DNA of 64,000 nucleotides, taken from the NCBI GenBank assembly GCA_963422465.1, contig OY730170.1, positions 3,386,379-3,450,378 on the forward strand, written 5' to 3'. Shown here one piece after another: positions 43,722-54,506 of the stretch (position 1 is the stretch's first letter; each line of letters opens with the position of its first letter). Source of the stretch: Lichina pygmaea (taxonomy: Eukaryota > Ascomycota > Lichinomycetes > Lichinales > Lichinaceae). Position numbers and translations under genes: made by a program. The notes beneath the pieces are model-generated. The model had not been told where the DNA came from. It saw only the letters and a list, made by a program, of their open reading frames with translations, and ran no database searches.

Positions 43722-46700
43722 ACTCCCTTGTCAAGGGGCGACATCGGGAGCTCAACAACATGACCCCTAGCAACGCAAAGCACCTGCGATTGCCTGTGTC
43801 ACTACACGCCAACACGCCAATACAGACATACGCACTTGTTGACTCTGGAGCCAGTGGGAACTACATTTCAAGACAACTTTACAATACCCTCAGCACTGGA
43901 AGGAGACGCAAGCAGCAGCCCTATCAGCTTGCGATGGCAAATGGACAGACAGAGCTAGTCTGCCATGAGACGCAGCCAATGGAAATGGTTACCGGACACC
44001 ATGCTGAAAGGATCCACCTTGATATCGTCGAGTTGGCCACTCAGGATATCTACTTGGGGATGCCTTGGCTAAAGAAGCACAACCCAGTTGTTAACTGGAA
44101 GACAGGAGTACTCACGTTTAGGAACTGCACTAACAACACAGCTCAGACCTGTTACCAGCCGCAGAAGGCATGGACAGATAAGGGAAGGAGTCCTCAGTGG
44201 AACCTCACTGACAGAAAGGACAACTCTTAAGAGAAGAGGTCTGCCTTGACAGGCACACCCCGGAACCAGGTGGCCAAACAGTCAGAGATGAAGAGAGAGG
44301 AAGTTGTTAACCCTCTGGAGATCTCTGAAGAGTACTGACCTGGGTATGATAACCTCTTTCAGGAAGAGACAACAACAGCAGTGTTGCCTAAGCACCAACC
44401 TTGGGATCATAAGATCAAGTTGCAACCAGGGACGGAGCCAGGATTTGGACCAATTTACCAGTTATCAGAGAAAGAGCTCCAAGTACTTCGCGAGTACCTG
44501 GAGGAAAACCTGAAAAAGGGTTTCATTCAAGAATCTCAATTGCCAGCAGGATACCCGATACTATTTGCACCAAAGAAAAACAGAAGTCTTCGACTTTGTG
44601 TGGATTACAGGAAACTCAACGACATTACCATCAAGAACTGATATCTGTTGCCAAATGCGAACAAATTGCGAGACAGGATCAGTCAAGCTACAATCTTTAC
44701 CAAGCTGGACTTGAAAGGAGCATACAACCTGATACGCATGAAAAAAGGAGAAGAATGGAAGACAGCCTTCAGAACCCGATACGGACACTACGAGTATCTG
44801 GTTATGCTATTCGGACTCACAAACACACCAGCAACATGTCAAGCATTGATCAACAATGTCATCAGAGCACACCTGGACCAAACAGCTATCACCTACTTGG
44901 ACAACATTCTTGTCTACTCGAACACGCAACAGGAACATACCAAACATGTGAAGGATGTTCTACGATGCCTACAAAAGGCAGGGCTCAAGCTCAACCCGAA
45001 GAAATGCGAGTTCAACAAACCGGAAGTTGAATTCCTCGGATACATCATAGGGATTGAAGGGATCAAGATTGACCCTGAGAAAATCAAAGCGATTCAGCAA
45101 TGGCCAACACCGACATCAGTTAAGGAAGTACAAGCCTTCCTGGGATTTGCCAACTTCAACTGACAGTTTATCAAGAACTACTCACAGATGGCAACACCAC
45201 TGACAGAACTCACAAAGAAGGATGTGGAGTACCGGTGGACGGAGAGACAACAAAAAGCATTCCAACAGCTCAAGGACGCTTGCGCCAAGGAACCAGTTCT
45301 CCTCAACTTCAAGACAGGCCAACTGACGCGAATCAAGACAGACACTTCAGATCAAGCAGTGGGAGCATGTCTATGCCAACAGGCAGACGGCAAGTGGCAC
45401 CCAGTTGCCTACTACTCACGAAAAATGACACAAGCGGAACAAAACTATGATATCCACGATAAAGAGCTACTGGCAGTCGTCAACGCACTCGAACACTGGA
45501 GAGTGTACGTGGAAAGCAGTTCCGAACTCACCATTCTTACAGACCACAAGAATCTGACAACGTTCACAACAACCAAGAAGCTGAACAGACAGCAAGTCAG
45601 ATGGGCTGAACTCCTAGGGCAACACAAGTTCAAGATCTTGTACACCCCTGGACAAGACAATAGGAGAGCAGACGCACTAAGCCGACGAAAAAACCACATG
45701 GAAGATGATGAACGCCAAGGAACAATCTTACAGCAGGACCAGCAAGGAAACCTGGTGCCTCAACCACAGATCAACGAGCTCACGGCAGAAGACACTGAAG
45801 AACTAATAAGGAACTACCATGATAACCCAGCACACAGTCACCCAGGAATCTCCAAGACCACAGACCTTATCCAACGGGCAGGGAACAATGTCATTAACCT
45901 CTGACAACATGTCACAAACTACATCAGCAAGTGTCTACTATGCCAGAAAAACAAACATGGAAGACATAAGCTATACGGAGAAGGACACCCGAACACGATA
46001 CCGAAAGGCCTGTGGGAAGACGTGTCAATAGACTTCATCACAAAGCTACCCAAGTCCAAAGACCCAGTCACAGGAATCACCTACGACTTGATTATGGTGA
46101 TAGTGGACAGATTCACAAAATACCTAATAGCAGTACCATTCAAGGAAACCCACACAGCAGAGCAGTTGGGACACCTCCTACTGGACAGATTGGTCAGGGA
46201 CCACGGAGTTCCAATCATGGTCATTACTGACAGAGACAAACTCTTCATATCCAACTACTGGAAAACAATCAGTGCAGCCATGGGAACAAAACCCAAGATG
46301 TCTACAGCCTACCACCCACAAACTGACGGCCAGACAGAGTGAGCAAACCAAGTCCTGGAGACTTATTTGCGGCATTACATCAACCAGACCCACAGCAATT
46401 GGGTACAATTATTACCAGTGGCACAGCTGGCAATCAACCAGCACAGATCAGACTCAACAAAGGAATCGCTATTCTTTGCCAATTTTGGACGACACGCAAA
46501 CATCGGAATGCCAAGCAGAGCTTCACCAAACACGGAGAAAGCACTCCAACATGACAAGCTCCTACGACAAACACACACGATGATGAGGCACTACCTTCAA
46601 GAGACCTCAGAAAGAATGCAACGCCAAATGGACAAGAAATCGAAAATGGCACCTCAGCTAAAGAAGGGGGATAAAGTCTACCTCCTCACAAGAAATTGGA

Positions 46701-47059
46701 AAACGAAGAAACCAAGAACAAAGAAACTGGACCATGTTAAGGTCAGACCATTTTCAGTCGAAGAAAGAACTGGACCAGTCAACGTCAGACTGCGACTACC
46801 GAGAGACGCTCGGGTACACCCAAACTTTCACATCTCAATGATCGAATTAGCTGACCAGAGCACACCCTTGCAGGAAACATTTCATTACCAACCAGAGGAA
46901 GAACAGGAATTCGAGGCTGAACAGATCCTGAAGAGAAAAGGTCAGCAATACCTTGTCAAGTGGAAAGACTACCCAGACTCGGAAAATACCTGGGAGCCAC
47001 TCAGGAACCTCGCGAACTGCCAGCTCCTCCTGCAGCAGTTCCGGCAGGAGCAGGACTGA
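43700..47059 (+). pseudogene. B2 pol: protease-RT-RNase H-integrase-chromodomain, six or more stops
   Basis: A single frame throughout. Protease LVDSGASGNYIS (about 43,835), [17 protein letters not shown] (about 44,600) and YLDN (about 44,895; catalytic YLDD would need GAC for AAC), RNase H TSDQAVGACLC (about 45,345) and HDKELLAVVNAL, integrase zinc region NPAHSHPG...CLLCQKNK (about 45,825-45,955), core SIDFITKLP, ITDRDKLF, YHPQTDGQTE (about 46,025-46,340), chromodomain [20 protein letters not shown] (about 46,915-47,055). Stops lie at 44,228 (TAA), about 44,337, 44,639, 45,161, 45,902 and 46,340 (TGA). Most TGA sites are CGA in related sequence. Confidence 0.9.
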
Positions 47060-47501
47060 ACAGCTCGGCCTGCAGCGCAGACACATCAATGACTGTCGCC
47101 GACAAGTCTTCACCATCCACCTCCATTTCAGCAACAAGGCACTGGAGCTTCTTCTTTGCTCGACCCTCAGCACCCTCAAGAACCTTTCGCTTTCAGGACA
47201 CACAAGCCTGCAGCTCGGTAAGCTGCTCGACAAGAGCATCCCGCTTGGCCTCATCAACAGCCAAATCCTCGCGAAGGTTATCCCGAGTCATGTTCAGCGA
47301 CTCCCAAGAAAGTGACACACAGGACTTTCCCTGACAAGTGCACTCAGCGCACTTCAACTTATCGTTGTTGTCAGACATTCGGAAGCAGGGCTTGTGGTTC
47401 AAAACACAGAAGTCACACGGAGCAAGCGACACGAAGTTATGATCACAGATCTGGGCTGCCAGTTGGTTTCGGTAAGCAGAGGCACGTGATTTTGCAGACA
47501 T
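47001..47501 (-). pseudogene. B2 opposite-strand Zn(II)2Cys6 coiled-coil ORF, one stop
   Basis: It starts MSAKSRASAYRNQLAAQI at 47,501, 44 nt inside the 3' LTR border, and reads toward pol. Cluster CDFCVLNHKPC then CAECTCQGKSC gives C-x2-C-x6-C-x11-C-x2-C-x6-C. A helical charged segment follows (LREDLAVDEAKRDALVEQLTELQ). A TGA near 47,193 interrupts; beyond it the frame continues with a basic KRKV stretch to a Gly/Ser-rich end (GSSRGS) at 47,001, similar to the GSSQS end of the family-A protein. The last 59 nt overlap the end of pol on the other strand. Confidence 0.75.
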
Positions 47502-47545
47502 ACTCAAGAATTCATCAGGACAATGAATGAAGGAGAGGAGGGTAG

Positions 47546-48144
47546 TGTTACGACCCAGGGATGGGAGCCACTCATTTATAGGCAATCAGGCCGCGGGCCA
47601 GGCAAGAGGACACCATGGAAGTCAAGTGACCAACCAACAAGGGGTCACGTGACTGTCGAGACACACACGGGAGTCTCGACGCATGATGCATGAAGCATCA
47701 AGACAATCTCACCAGTCTTGACGCAGGGTGCATGAAGCATCGAGACAATCTCACCCGTCTCGACGCAGGATGCATGAAGCATCGAGACAATCTCACCTGT
47801 CTCGACGCAGGGTGCATAACATGGTGGGACTGTCGAGACAATCTCACCCGTCTCGACGTCGAGACTGTTGAGACAATCTCGATTGTCTCGACAGGCCAGC
47901 ACTATATAGTCCGGTGATAGTTCCCTTATGGAACAATCATCTTCAACTCATGTTGTGATCCAGACAACTAGATCTACTTCAATACAATCCTTTGTACAAA
48001 GCCATTGATCAGGTGTCACCACCACCACATTCCACCAAACCCCTTCGCGCTCCTTGACACTCCTCTCCTGCGAGAACCAACCCGCCTTCCACCTCTCGCC
48101 CTAATCCTATACTCGGATAGGACGGTACAGTACGGACCGCAACA
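47546..48144 (+). repeat. B2 3' LTR
   Basis: 599 bp, exactly one 42-bp palindromic unit longer than the 5' LTR (three units rather than two; about 47,655-47,895). Otherwise it differs by scattered, mainly CpG-derived, substitutions. Confidence 0.92.
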
Positions 48145-48350
48145 ATTTACCGTACACTCAGTAGTTTGTAGTGTACGTACTGTGGGAAAACCCCAAACCC
48201 CGTAGGGGAAATAGGAAAACTACAGTAATAAGGGTTTTGTGGATCTTGACAGATATTGGGTGAGCTATTTCTTGGGGGTTTTTATACATCTTGCGAGGAG
48301 TACATCTTAGACAAGTTCTATGAATCTTGGGGGTTTTTGTGGCAGAGTGT

Positions 48351-48478
48351 GGGGTGAGTCAGATTCGAACTGACAACTAGTTTAGTCAGGTTCTCCAGGC
48401 CTGACACCACTAGTTCCGGGTCATGGGTGCCACGTAGTGGGAAACTCTCACCAGCTTCCTGCTACACTATGCCACCCC
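48351..48478 (-). other. tRNA-like head of the SINE
   Basis: On the minus strand, GGGGTGG (48,472-48,478) pairs with TCACCCC (48,351-48,357) as a 7-bp acceptor stem. The T arm is perfect: GTCAG, loop TTCGAAT, CTGAC (48,358-48,374). An A-box-like TAGCAGGAAGCTGG is near the 5' end. The region is 128 nt, longer than a normal tRNA, because of an extra hairpin (AACTAGT...ACTAGTT enclosing GTCAGG...CCTGAC). Confidence 0.75.
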
Positions 48479-48830
48479 AACCCTATCAGAAATAGGGGAG
48501 ACGCAAGTGTCACGATGGGTTGACAATACCCTCAGCATCACACAGGTCAGAGACATCACCACACAAGTGGACCTACACCAGGCTACAACAGCAGCCTGCG
48601 GACAACCTTATTGGAAAGTGTGCGAAGACAACCACTGCAAGAAACACCTTCTAGAGAAAAGAAAGAAGATGTGGTTCCCAGGGTCTGAGGTGGAAGTGCG
48701 ATGGAATATGCATATCCAAAGAGTCAACCCTGAACAAGACGATTGCAACCAAGATCTATAGGAATGATGCCTCACCACACGATACAAACAACATGTGGTA
48801 GAGTGTCAGGCCCAGGACCTAGATGGCTCA

Positions 48831-48900
48831 AAAAACTAGCAGCGCTCTTCAAAACTGGGGTCTGAAAAGCAGGCAAGACAACACCCCAGGAGGAAGAAGT
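48831..48900 (+). promoter_or_regulatory. A3 -1 frameshift signal
   Basis: A AAA AAC (48,831-48,837) then TAG. The stem CTCTTC/GAAAAG is weakened by one G to A change. The loop CTGGGGT is exactly complementary to ACCCCAG downstream, differing from A2/A4 by paired changes. Confidence 0.75.
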
Positions 48901-51264
48901 CAAGCTGAGCCTTGACACAACAGCCTGCAGCCCGCACTTTCACATCAAGATCAGAGTCAATGGGTGGTTGGCTAAGGCCATGATCAACTCTGGTGTGACT
49001 GGCAACTTCATGTCAGAAAGCTTTGCCAGAAGAAACAAGGTTCCAGTCCAAGGCAAGAAAGACCCCTACCAGTTGACAGTGGTGGACAGAACACCACTCT
49101 CCAAAGACAAGGGACAAGTGACAAAGGAGACCAAGAGCCTGAGACTGAGTGTCTATGGCATGATGATCAGAACAGAGGAATTCAACTTGGTCTGAATACT
49201 ACACAAAGTTATATTGAGACTTCCGTGGTTGGAAAAACAAAACTCAAGGATTGACTGGAGAAGAAGGCAACTAGTCTTTCCAGATAAGACACTGGTCACG
49301 TCAGAACCAGGGGTGACAATTAAAGAAATCTCACTGACACACTGGAAGAAATACCACCAGCACAGGCAGACCTGTGTGGCCTGGATGAAACCCCAAACAT
49401 AACAACTTTGCACCACACAAGACACCGTGGGCAAGACTCAGGCACCACAGTTGCCAAGTGAGTATAAAGAATACTAGAAGATGTTCGAAGAAACAGTGAT
49501 CACAACACTACCAGAACATCAGGAGTGGGACCACAAGATTCCACTGGAAGACAGAAAAAAACCCACACACAGCCCTATCTACACTCTGTCAGCAAAAGAG
49601 CTTAAGGCTCTGAGAGACTACCTGGACAAGAACCTAGTGAAAGAGTTCATAAGACTTTCAACATCACCAGCTGGATACCCAATATTGTTTGTGCCAAAGA
49701 AAGATGGCAAACTTCAACTGTGTGTTGATTATCAGCAGCTAAATATGATTACAGTGAAAAACTGCTACCCACTGCCATTGATATCAGAAATCCAAGACTG
49801 GATCCAAGGAGCCAAATAGTTTACCAAGTTCAACATTCAAGATGCTTTCAATCTGGTTAGGATGAAAGACAGTGAAGAATGGAAGACAGCCTTTCGTACA
49901 AGGTATGGGCACTACAAGTATACTGTGATGCTATTCAGCCTTACGAATACACTGGTGACATTCCAATCACTTATTAACACTGTCCTCTGACAATACCTGG
50001 ACATATTTGTCACTGCTTATATTGATGATGTCTTGGTATACACCAATGGAACCTTGGAGGAGTATAAACAGCATGTTAAAACAATCCTACATACACTCCA
50101 GAAAGCAGGCATGAGGTTACACCTTGATAAAAGTGTTTTCCACACAAAAGAAGTAGAATATTTGGAGTTGATCCTGACAACAGAAGGAATCTGAATGGAC
50201 AACACAAAGATGGCAGCAGTACAAGACTGGCCAACACCCAAAAACTTCAAAGAAGTACAATCCTTCCTAGGATTTGCAAACTTCTACCGACAATTCATCA
50301 AGGACTACTCAAGAACAGCAGCAGTCTTGACAGAGTTAACCAGAAAGAACAAATCTTTCAGATAGGGGGAGAGCCAACAAGTGGCCTTCCAGGAGTTGAA
50401 GAATAAATTCATCTCCGCACCTATTTTGGCATTATTTGATCCTGAGAAGAGGATCATTCTGGAAACTGATACCTCAGACCAAGCATTGGGATCCTGCTTG
50501 TGTCAACCAGACGCTGACAACCACTTACACCCTGTTGCGTACTGATCAAGAAAGTTCTCTGGCCCAGAACTGAGGTATGATGTTCATGACAAAGAGTTGC
50601 TAGCAATCATCAATGTATTCCAAGAATGGAGGCCTTACTTGGAGGGGGTAAAATACACAGTAGACGTGTACTCAGACCACAAGAACTTAGCTTACTTCAC
50701 AACAACAAAGAAGCTAAACTGATGACAAGTTTGATGGGCAGAGTTGTTGGCATCATACAACTTCCAAATCCTCTACTGGAAGGGCACTGAAAATGCTCAA
50801 GTGGATGCACTCAGCAGGCGACCAGACCTGATGGATGAGAAAACAACAGAGGAACACCCAATCCTAGCGACAAAAAGATAAACCCTGGTCTATGCCCAAC
50901 CCCAACTGGCAACAACTGAAACAAAGAGTCCACTCCTTACCCTTGGCCACAAGGTGGCAAACAAAAAGGAAATTGTGCCAGAAAAAGCACAAGAGGAGGT
51001 GATCTGGAGGCACTATGATAGGCCTTTGCACAGACACCCCGGACAAGATAAAACCTTGGAGAAAATCCAAAGGAACTACCACTTCAATTTTTTTGATTTG
51101 ATTTGATTTGATTCTTACACTGTTTGTAGCTTTACAGCCATGCAGATCTTCCAGCTAATAGTGAACTTCTTCAGAAAACCTTTAAAGGAATAAAAACTGA
51201 AGACAGGGAGGTGACTAGAAAGTGTAGCAAAAGGAAATCTTGTAGTGTCTGGTAGGAAAAGCTT

Positions 51265-54200
51265 CTAGATGTTGGAGTGTGAATAGTGAAGTTTGAAAGC
51301 CAGATTAAATTGGTTTAGTCTTTTCAAAGACATAAACCAGTACAGAAACTTCTGTAGAAGCTCTGGGTTTGAAATAATAGTAGTGAAATCTTGGGGGTTA
51401 AAGAGAGCATGTTGTCTTTGACTTGAGTAGAGAGAGCATGAAGAGGTGATATGCTTTACTGTCTCTTCTGCTTGACCACACATGCATAGGGGGGTAGGAA
51501 AGTCAGGGACTCCAGCTCTGAAAAGAAAACTTGCTAGACTAATTCTCCCAGTTCTGGTTTGCAGTAGTAGACTTGCCTCAGCTTTCTGTAGCTCTTTGTA
51601 GAGCTTTAGGTTGTTGTAGTGAGGTTTTTGGCAAAACACCTGCCATCCAGCATAGCCTTTTCTTTTCTTCTCCTCCCATTGGTTTTCCCACTCTTTAGTA
51701 AAGAGTATTTGTAGTTCTTTCTTTGAACTAGCCTGGTTAGTAGTTATTTGACTTAACCAAGTGAACTTCCAATTAGGAGAGATAGTTGAGGATTTCTTTA
51801 AAGGTTTCCTCAGTGAAGAAGTATAGGAAGAAATAGTAGAAAAGGTACTGTCAAGAAAGTCTTTCAGAGAGGAGGTTTGGATAGAAGATAGAAAACAAGC
51901 TGTGCGAAATTTAAAATAGAGATCTAGAGGTAAAAGAAAAAGCTCACTCTCTAATAGAAAAGAAGGAGTGGCTTTGAAAGCACCCCCAATAAGTCTCAGA
52001 CATTTGTTTTGGAATATGATAAGAGAGGAAATATTAGAGGATTTTCTGAGTGGGTTGAACCAAATTCCCACTGCATAGCTCAGTACAGATCTGAGTATTG
52101 CAGTGTACACAAGGCGTGCTGTGAGAACTGGAAAGCCCCAGGTGGAGTAAGAGGTTCTAGAAAGAGAAGATAGTGCTTTTTGTGCTTTTTGAAGAATAAT
52201 TCTCTGGTGTTTGTGCCAGTGGAGTTTGGCATCCAGGTACACTCCCAATACTCGCACTTCTTCTTTTGGTTTTAGAATCACATTCCCAAGTCTAAGCTTG
52301 AGCTGCAGATTGTCTGATCTTCTTCTGGAAAAATGAAGTATTTCATATTTCTCAGGAGAGAAGACTATTCCATGTCTTGCAGCCCAAGATAGACATTTAA
52401 GATGTGTATTCTTCAACTTCAGAAGGTTGCTTTTAAGAGAGTGTCCAAATGCAAGCAGATTTGTATCATCTGCAAATCCCAGAGCAGAAACACCAGTAGT
52501 AGGAGAATGTACAGTCTCATGAAGTTCAGAAATATAGAATAGAAAAAGAATAGAAGACAAAGGGGAACCTTGGGGAACTCCACAGTGAATAGGAATAGAA
52601 GAGGACTCAGAGTCATCAAAAACTAGAGTGGTGGTACGTCTGGTACAGAAAGAGAAGATCCAAGAAGTTAGCCAGAGAGGGATTCCTTTTCTCTCCAGAA
52701 TCTTTTGAAGAATCTCTGGAAGAACTCTGTCATATGCTCCTGAGATGTCCAGAGAAAGTAGAGATGCAACCATGCCTTCTTTCCAGACTTTTTCCACTTG
52801 GGAAGTTAGAAGGAAAAGTGCTGATTCAGTTGATCTGCCTTTCCTGAACCCCATCTGGATTTCTGGCAAGAGTTTAGCCTCTTCTGCTACCTTGCTTAGT
52901 CTGGCTGCTGTAATAGCTTCCATCAGCTTGCCAGTTGTGTTTAGCAGAGCTATAGGGTGCCAGGCTTTAGCTTGGTTATAGATTCCCTTGCCAGGTTTTC
53001 TTAGACAGACTGTTTTTGCATTCTTGAATTTCTCTGGAAAGTATTCCAGTCTCCAGCATGTTGATGTGAGAACAGCTATAGCTTGGCAGAACTTGGGACC
53101 CAGAGCTTTCAGAAATCCATTTGGCAGCTTGTCTTTTCCTCCTGCTGTAAAAGATTTCTTCTTGTTCAGAATTTGCTCCACTTCTTCAGTGGTAACCTCC
53201 TGAGAAAGCTGGATCTCTGGGGTACTCTGGTGACTTTCTGTACTTGGTTCTGGAACACGTGCTTCTGGAAAGAATTGAGCTGAGAAAGATTTTGTCTTCT
53301 CCTCAAAGCTTTTGGCTAGTCCTTCTTGAGTCTCCAGATCAGGGACCAGAGGAAGATCAGGGGTCTTGTTAGCTTTTGATTTTCCCCACTTTGCAAGCTT
53401 CCAGAATTTTGAGGAACTGGCTAGCTCATGAACTTGTTTTCTGAAGGTGTTCTGTTTGCCTTCTCTGACAGCTTTCTTCTTGAGCTTAGTTGCTTCTTCT
53501 AGCTCTTCTTGGCGTGCCTGTCCTCTGAGCACTTGTCTTCTTATTCTTCTTTCCTGCTTAACTTTAGTTTGGATCTCTTGGTTCCACCAGGGGACTGAGT
53601 GGCTAGATTGCTTCTGGAGTTCTGTGCATCTGTCTGCTATTTCTTGGAGAAAGTGGTTAAGATATTCCAAGTACTCATCCACTTCATGTTTATCTTGAAA
53701 GTGGAAGGGCAGCTGCAAATTATTACACTCTTGTTTTGCCAGGTTTGTGTCCAGTGTTTCCAGTTCCTTTCTGGCTTCCAGGTTTTTCTTGGTGAGTCCA
53801 GGTCCAGGCTAGTTAGCACAGGTCTGTGGTCAGACCCATGAAAGAACTGCAAAGCAATTTTAGAAAAGATTAGAGAGTTAGAAAGAGAAGAAGATATAAA
53901 GGAAAGATCAATAGGTGAACAGGGTTTGTGGGAAAGAGATCTAGCTCTTGTGGGTGTAAAAGGTGCAATAGCTAACTCCAGATTTGAGTTTTTCATTAGA
54001 GTTTGGAACTTGTGTGCAGTGTCAGAATATAGTCTTCTTTTCTTTGACCAGTCAGGGTGGTGAAGATTTGAGTCTGTAAGAAGAATATGCTGCCCTTTTG
54101 CTTGTAAAGCATTTTGGAGTAGACAGAGAAGAGCTTCTGATGCTTGTAGGTAGTTCTCTTGACTTGAGGGAGTGAAGTATAGATTATGCACCCACAGAGA

Positions 54201-54506
54201 AGTAGAGGTGTTTTCCAGATGAATTTCAAGAGAAACAAAGTCTTTACTCCAGAAAGTAGGGTGGAGAGATGACAGATTCAGGTTTTTGTTAATAAGAAAA
54301 AGAGTTCTACCAATCTCTGGAGAATATAAAGGAAGAAAAGAAGAAAAAACAGTTGAGGTGCTGGTTTGAAGGTGAGGATTCTTCCAGGGTTCTTGAAGTG
54401 CAATAATATCTACTTCTTGAAGAGTTGGGGTTGCTAAAAGTAGCTCTTGGACTGATTGGCTTTTCTGCACATTGTATTGAAGAAGTGTGAACTTTGTATT
54501 CTTCAT
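51265..54506 (-). pseudogene. L4 ORF2: endonuclease/reverse transcriptase, one frameshift
   Basis: About 1,080 residues would be encoded but for a single-base deletion near 53,757 (compare the same spot in L2 and L3). Endonuclease: LLQYNVQKS, DIIALQEPW, LLTDSNLHHPDW, IDLSFISSS, GSDHRPV. RT: AWHPIALLNTTGKLMEA, QMGFRKGRSTES, SLDISGAYDRV, CGVPQGSPLSSILF, FADDTNLLAF. The C-terminal zinc motif is CMCGQAEETVKHITSSC. No acidic RNase H residues are visible between RT and the terminal zinc motif. The enzyme would nick target DNA and prime reverse transcription there, by family analogy. The start codon overlaps the ORF1 stop as ATGA. Confidence 0.92.

Larger units (their letters stand above)
41647..48144 (+). 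mobile_element. Gypsy element B2 (chromovirus), complete
   Basis: Plus-strand element of 6,498 bp in the SINE, duplication ATTTA (41,642-41,646 and 48,145-48,149). LTRs are 41,647-42,203 and 47,546-48,144. The least decayed family-B copy: gag and pol are each in one frame throughout, broken only by point stops. The polypurine tract AAGGAGAGGAGGGTAG ends at 47,545. Confidence 0.93.
41537..48477 (-). mobile_element. tRNA-headed SINE with LINE-like 3' tail, split by B2
   Basis: It lies between two copies of CAACCCTATCAGAAAT (41,521-41,536 and 48,478-48,493) in A3 gag; SINE sequence is 41,537-41,646 and 48,150-48,477, about 440 bp. On the minus strand the 5' head is tRNA-like. The middle body holds two AAAAACCCCCAAGA repeats and matches nothing else here. 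The last 60 bp (AGAAGTTCTGCATAGC...AGTGTAAGAATC followed by CAAAAT repeats) resemble the LINE 3' ends, closest to L1. This is the classic arrangement of a SINE mobilised by a partner LINE. Confidence 0.85.
40338..48840 (+). pseudogene. A3 gag, broken and split by the SINE/B2 insertion
   Basis: Parts are 40,338-41,536 and 48,478-48,840. It starts at GTG (VDPQSPTLSQ) where A4 has ATG. Capsid-like GGLELFFSQLELYYRFNTAQ, knuckle CYNCQKVGHLAVNC (about 41,118-41,160), and after the insertion the module YWKVCEDNHCKKH (about 48,610-48,650); the second module has lost its Trp and one Cys. Stops near 40,681 and 40,764 and later ones interrupt it. It ends TAG 48,838-48,840 after A AAA AAC. Confidence 0.82.

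Noticed and set aside
43700-43725. Canonical slippery heptamer for family B gag-pol
   Set aside because: The overlap is in the -1 frame, but GGA AAA GAC TGA does not match X XXY YYZ in the gag frame; the mechanism is left open.
48351-48478. A functional host tRNA gene
   Set aside because: It lies exactly at the 5' edge of an element with target duplications and is 128 nt with an extra hairpin; a SINE head explains it better.
51265-53000. RNase H domain in LINE ORF2
   Set aside because: No D..E..D pattern or TDGS-like motif was found between RT and the C-terminal zinc motif in L2 or L4.
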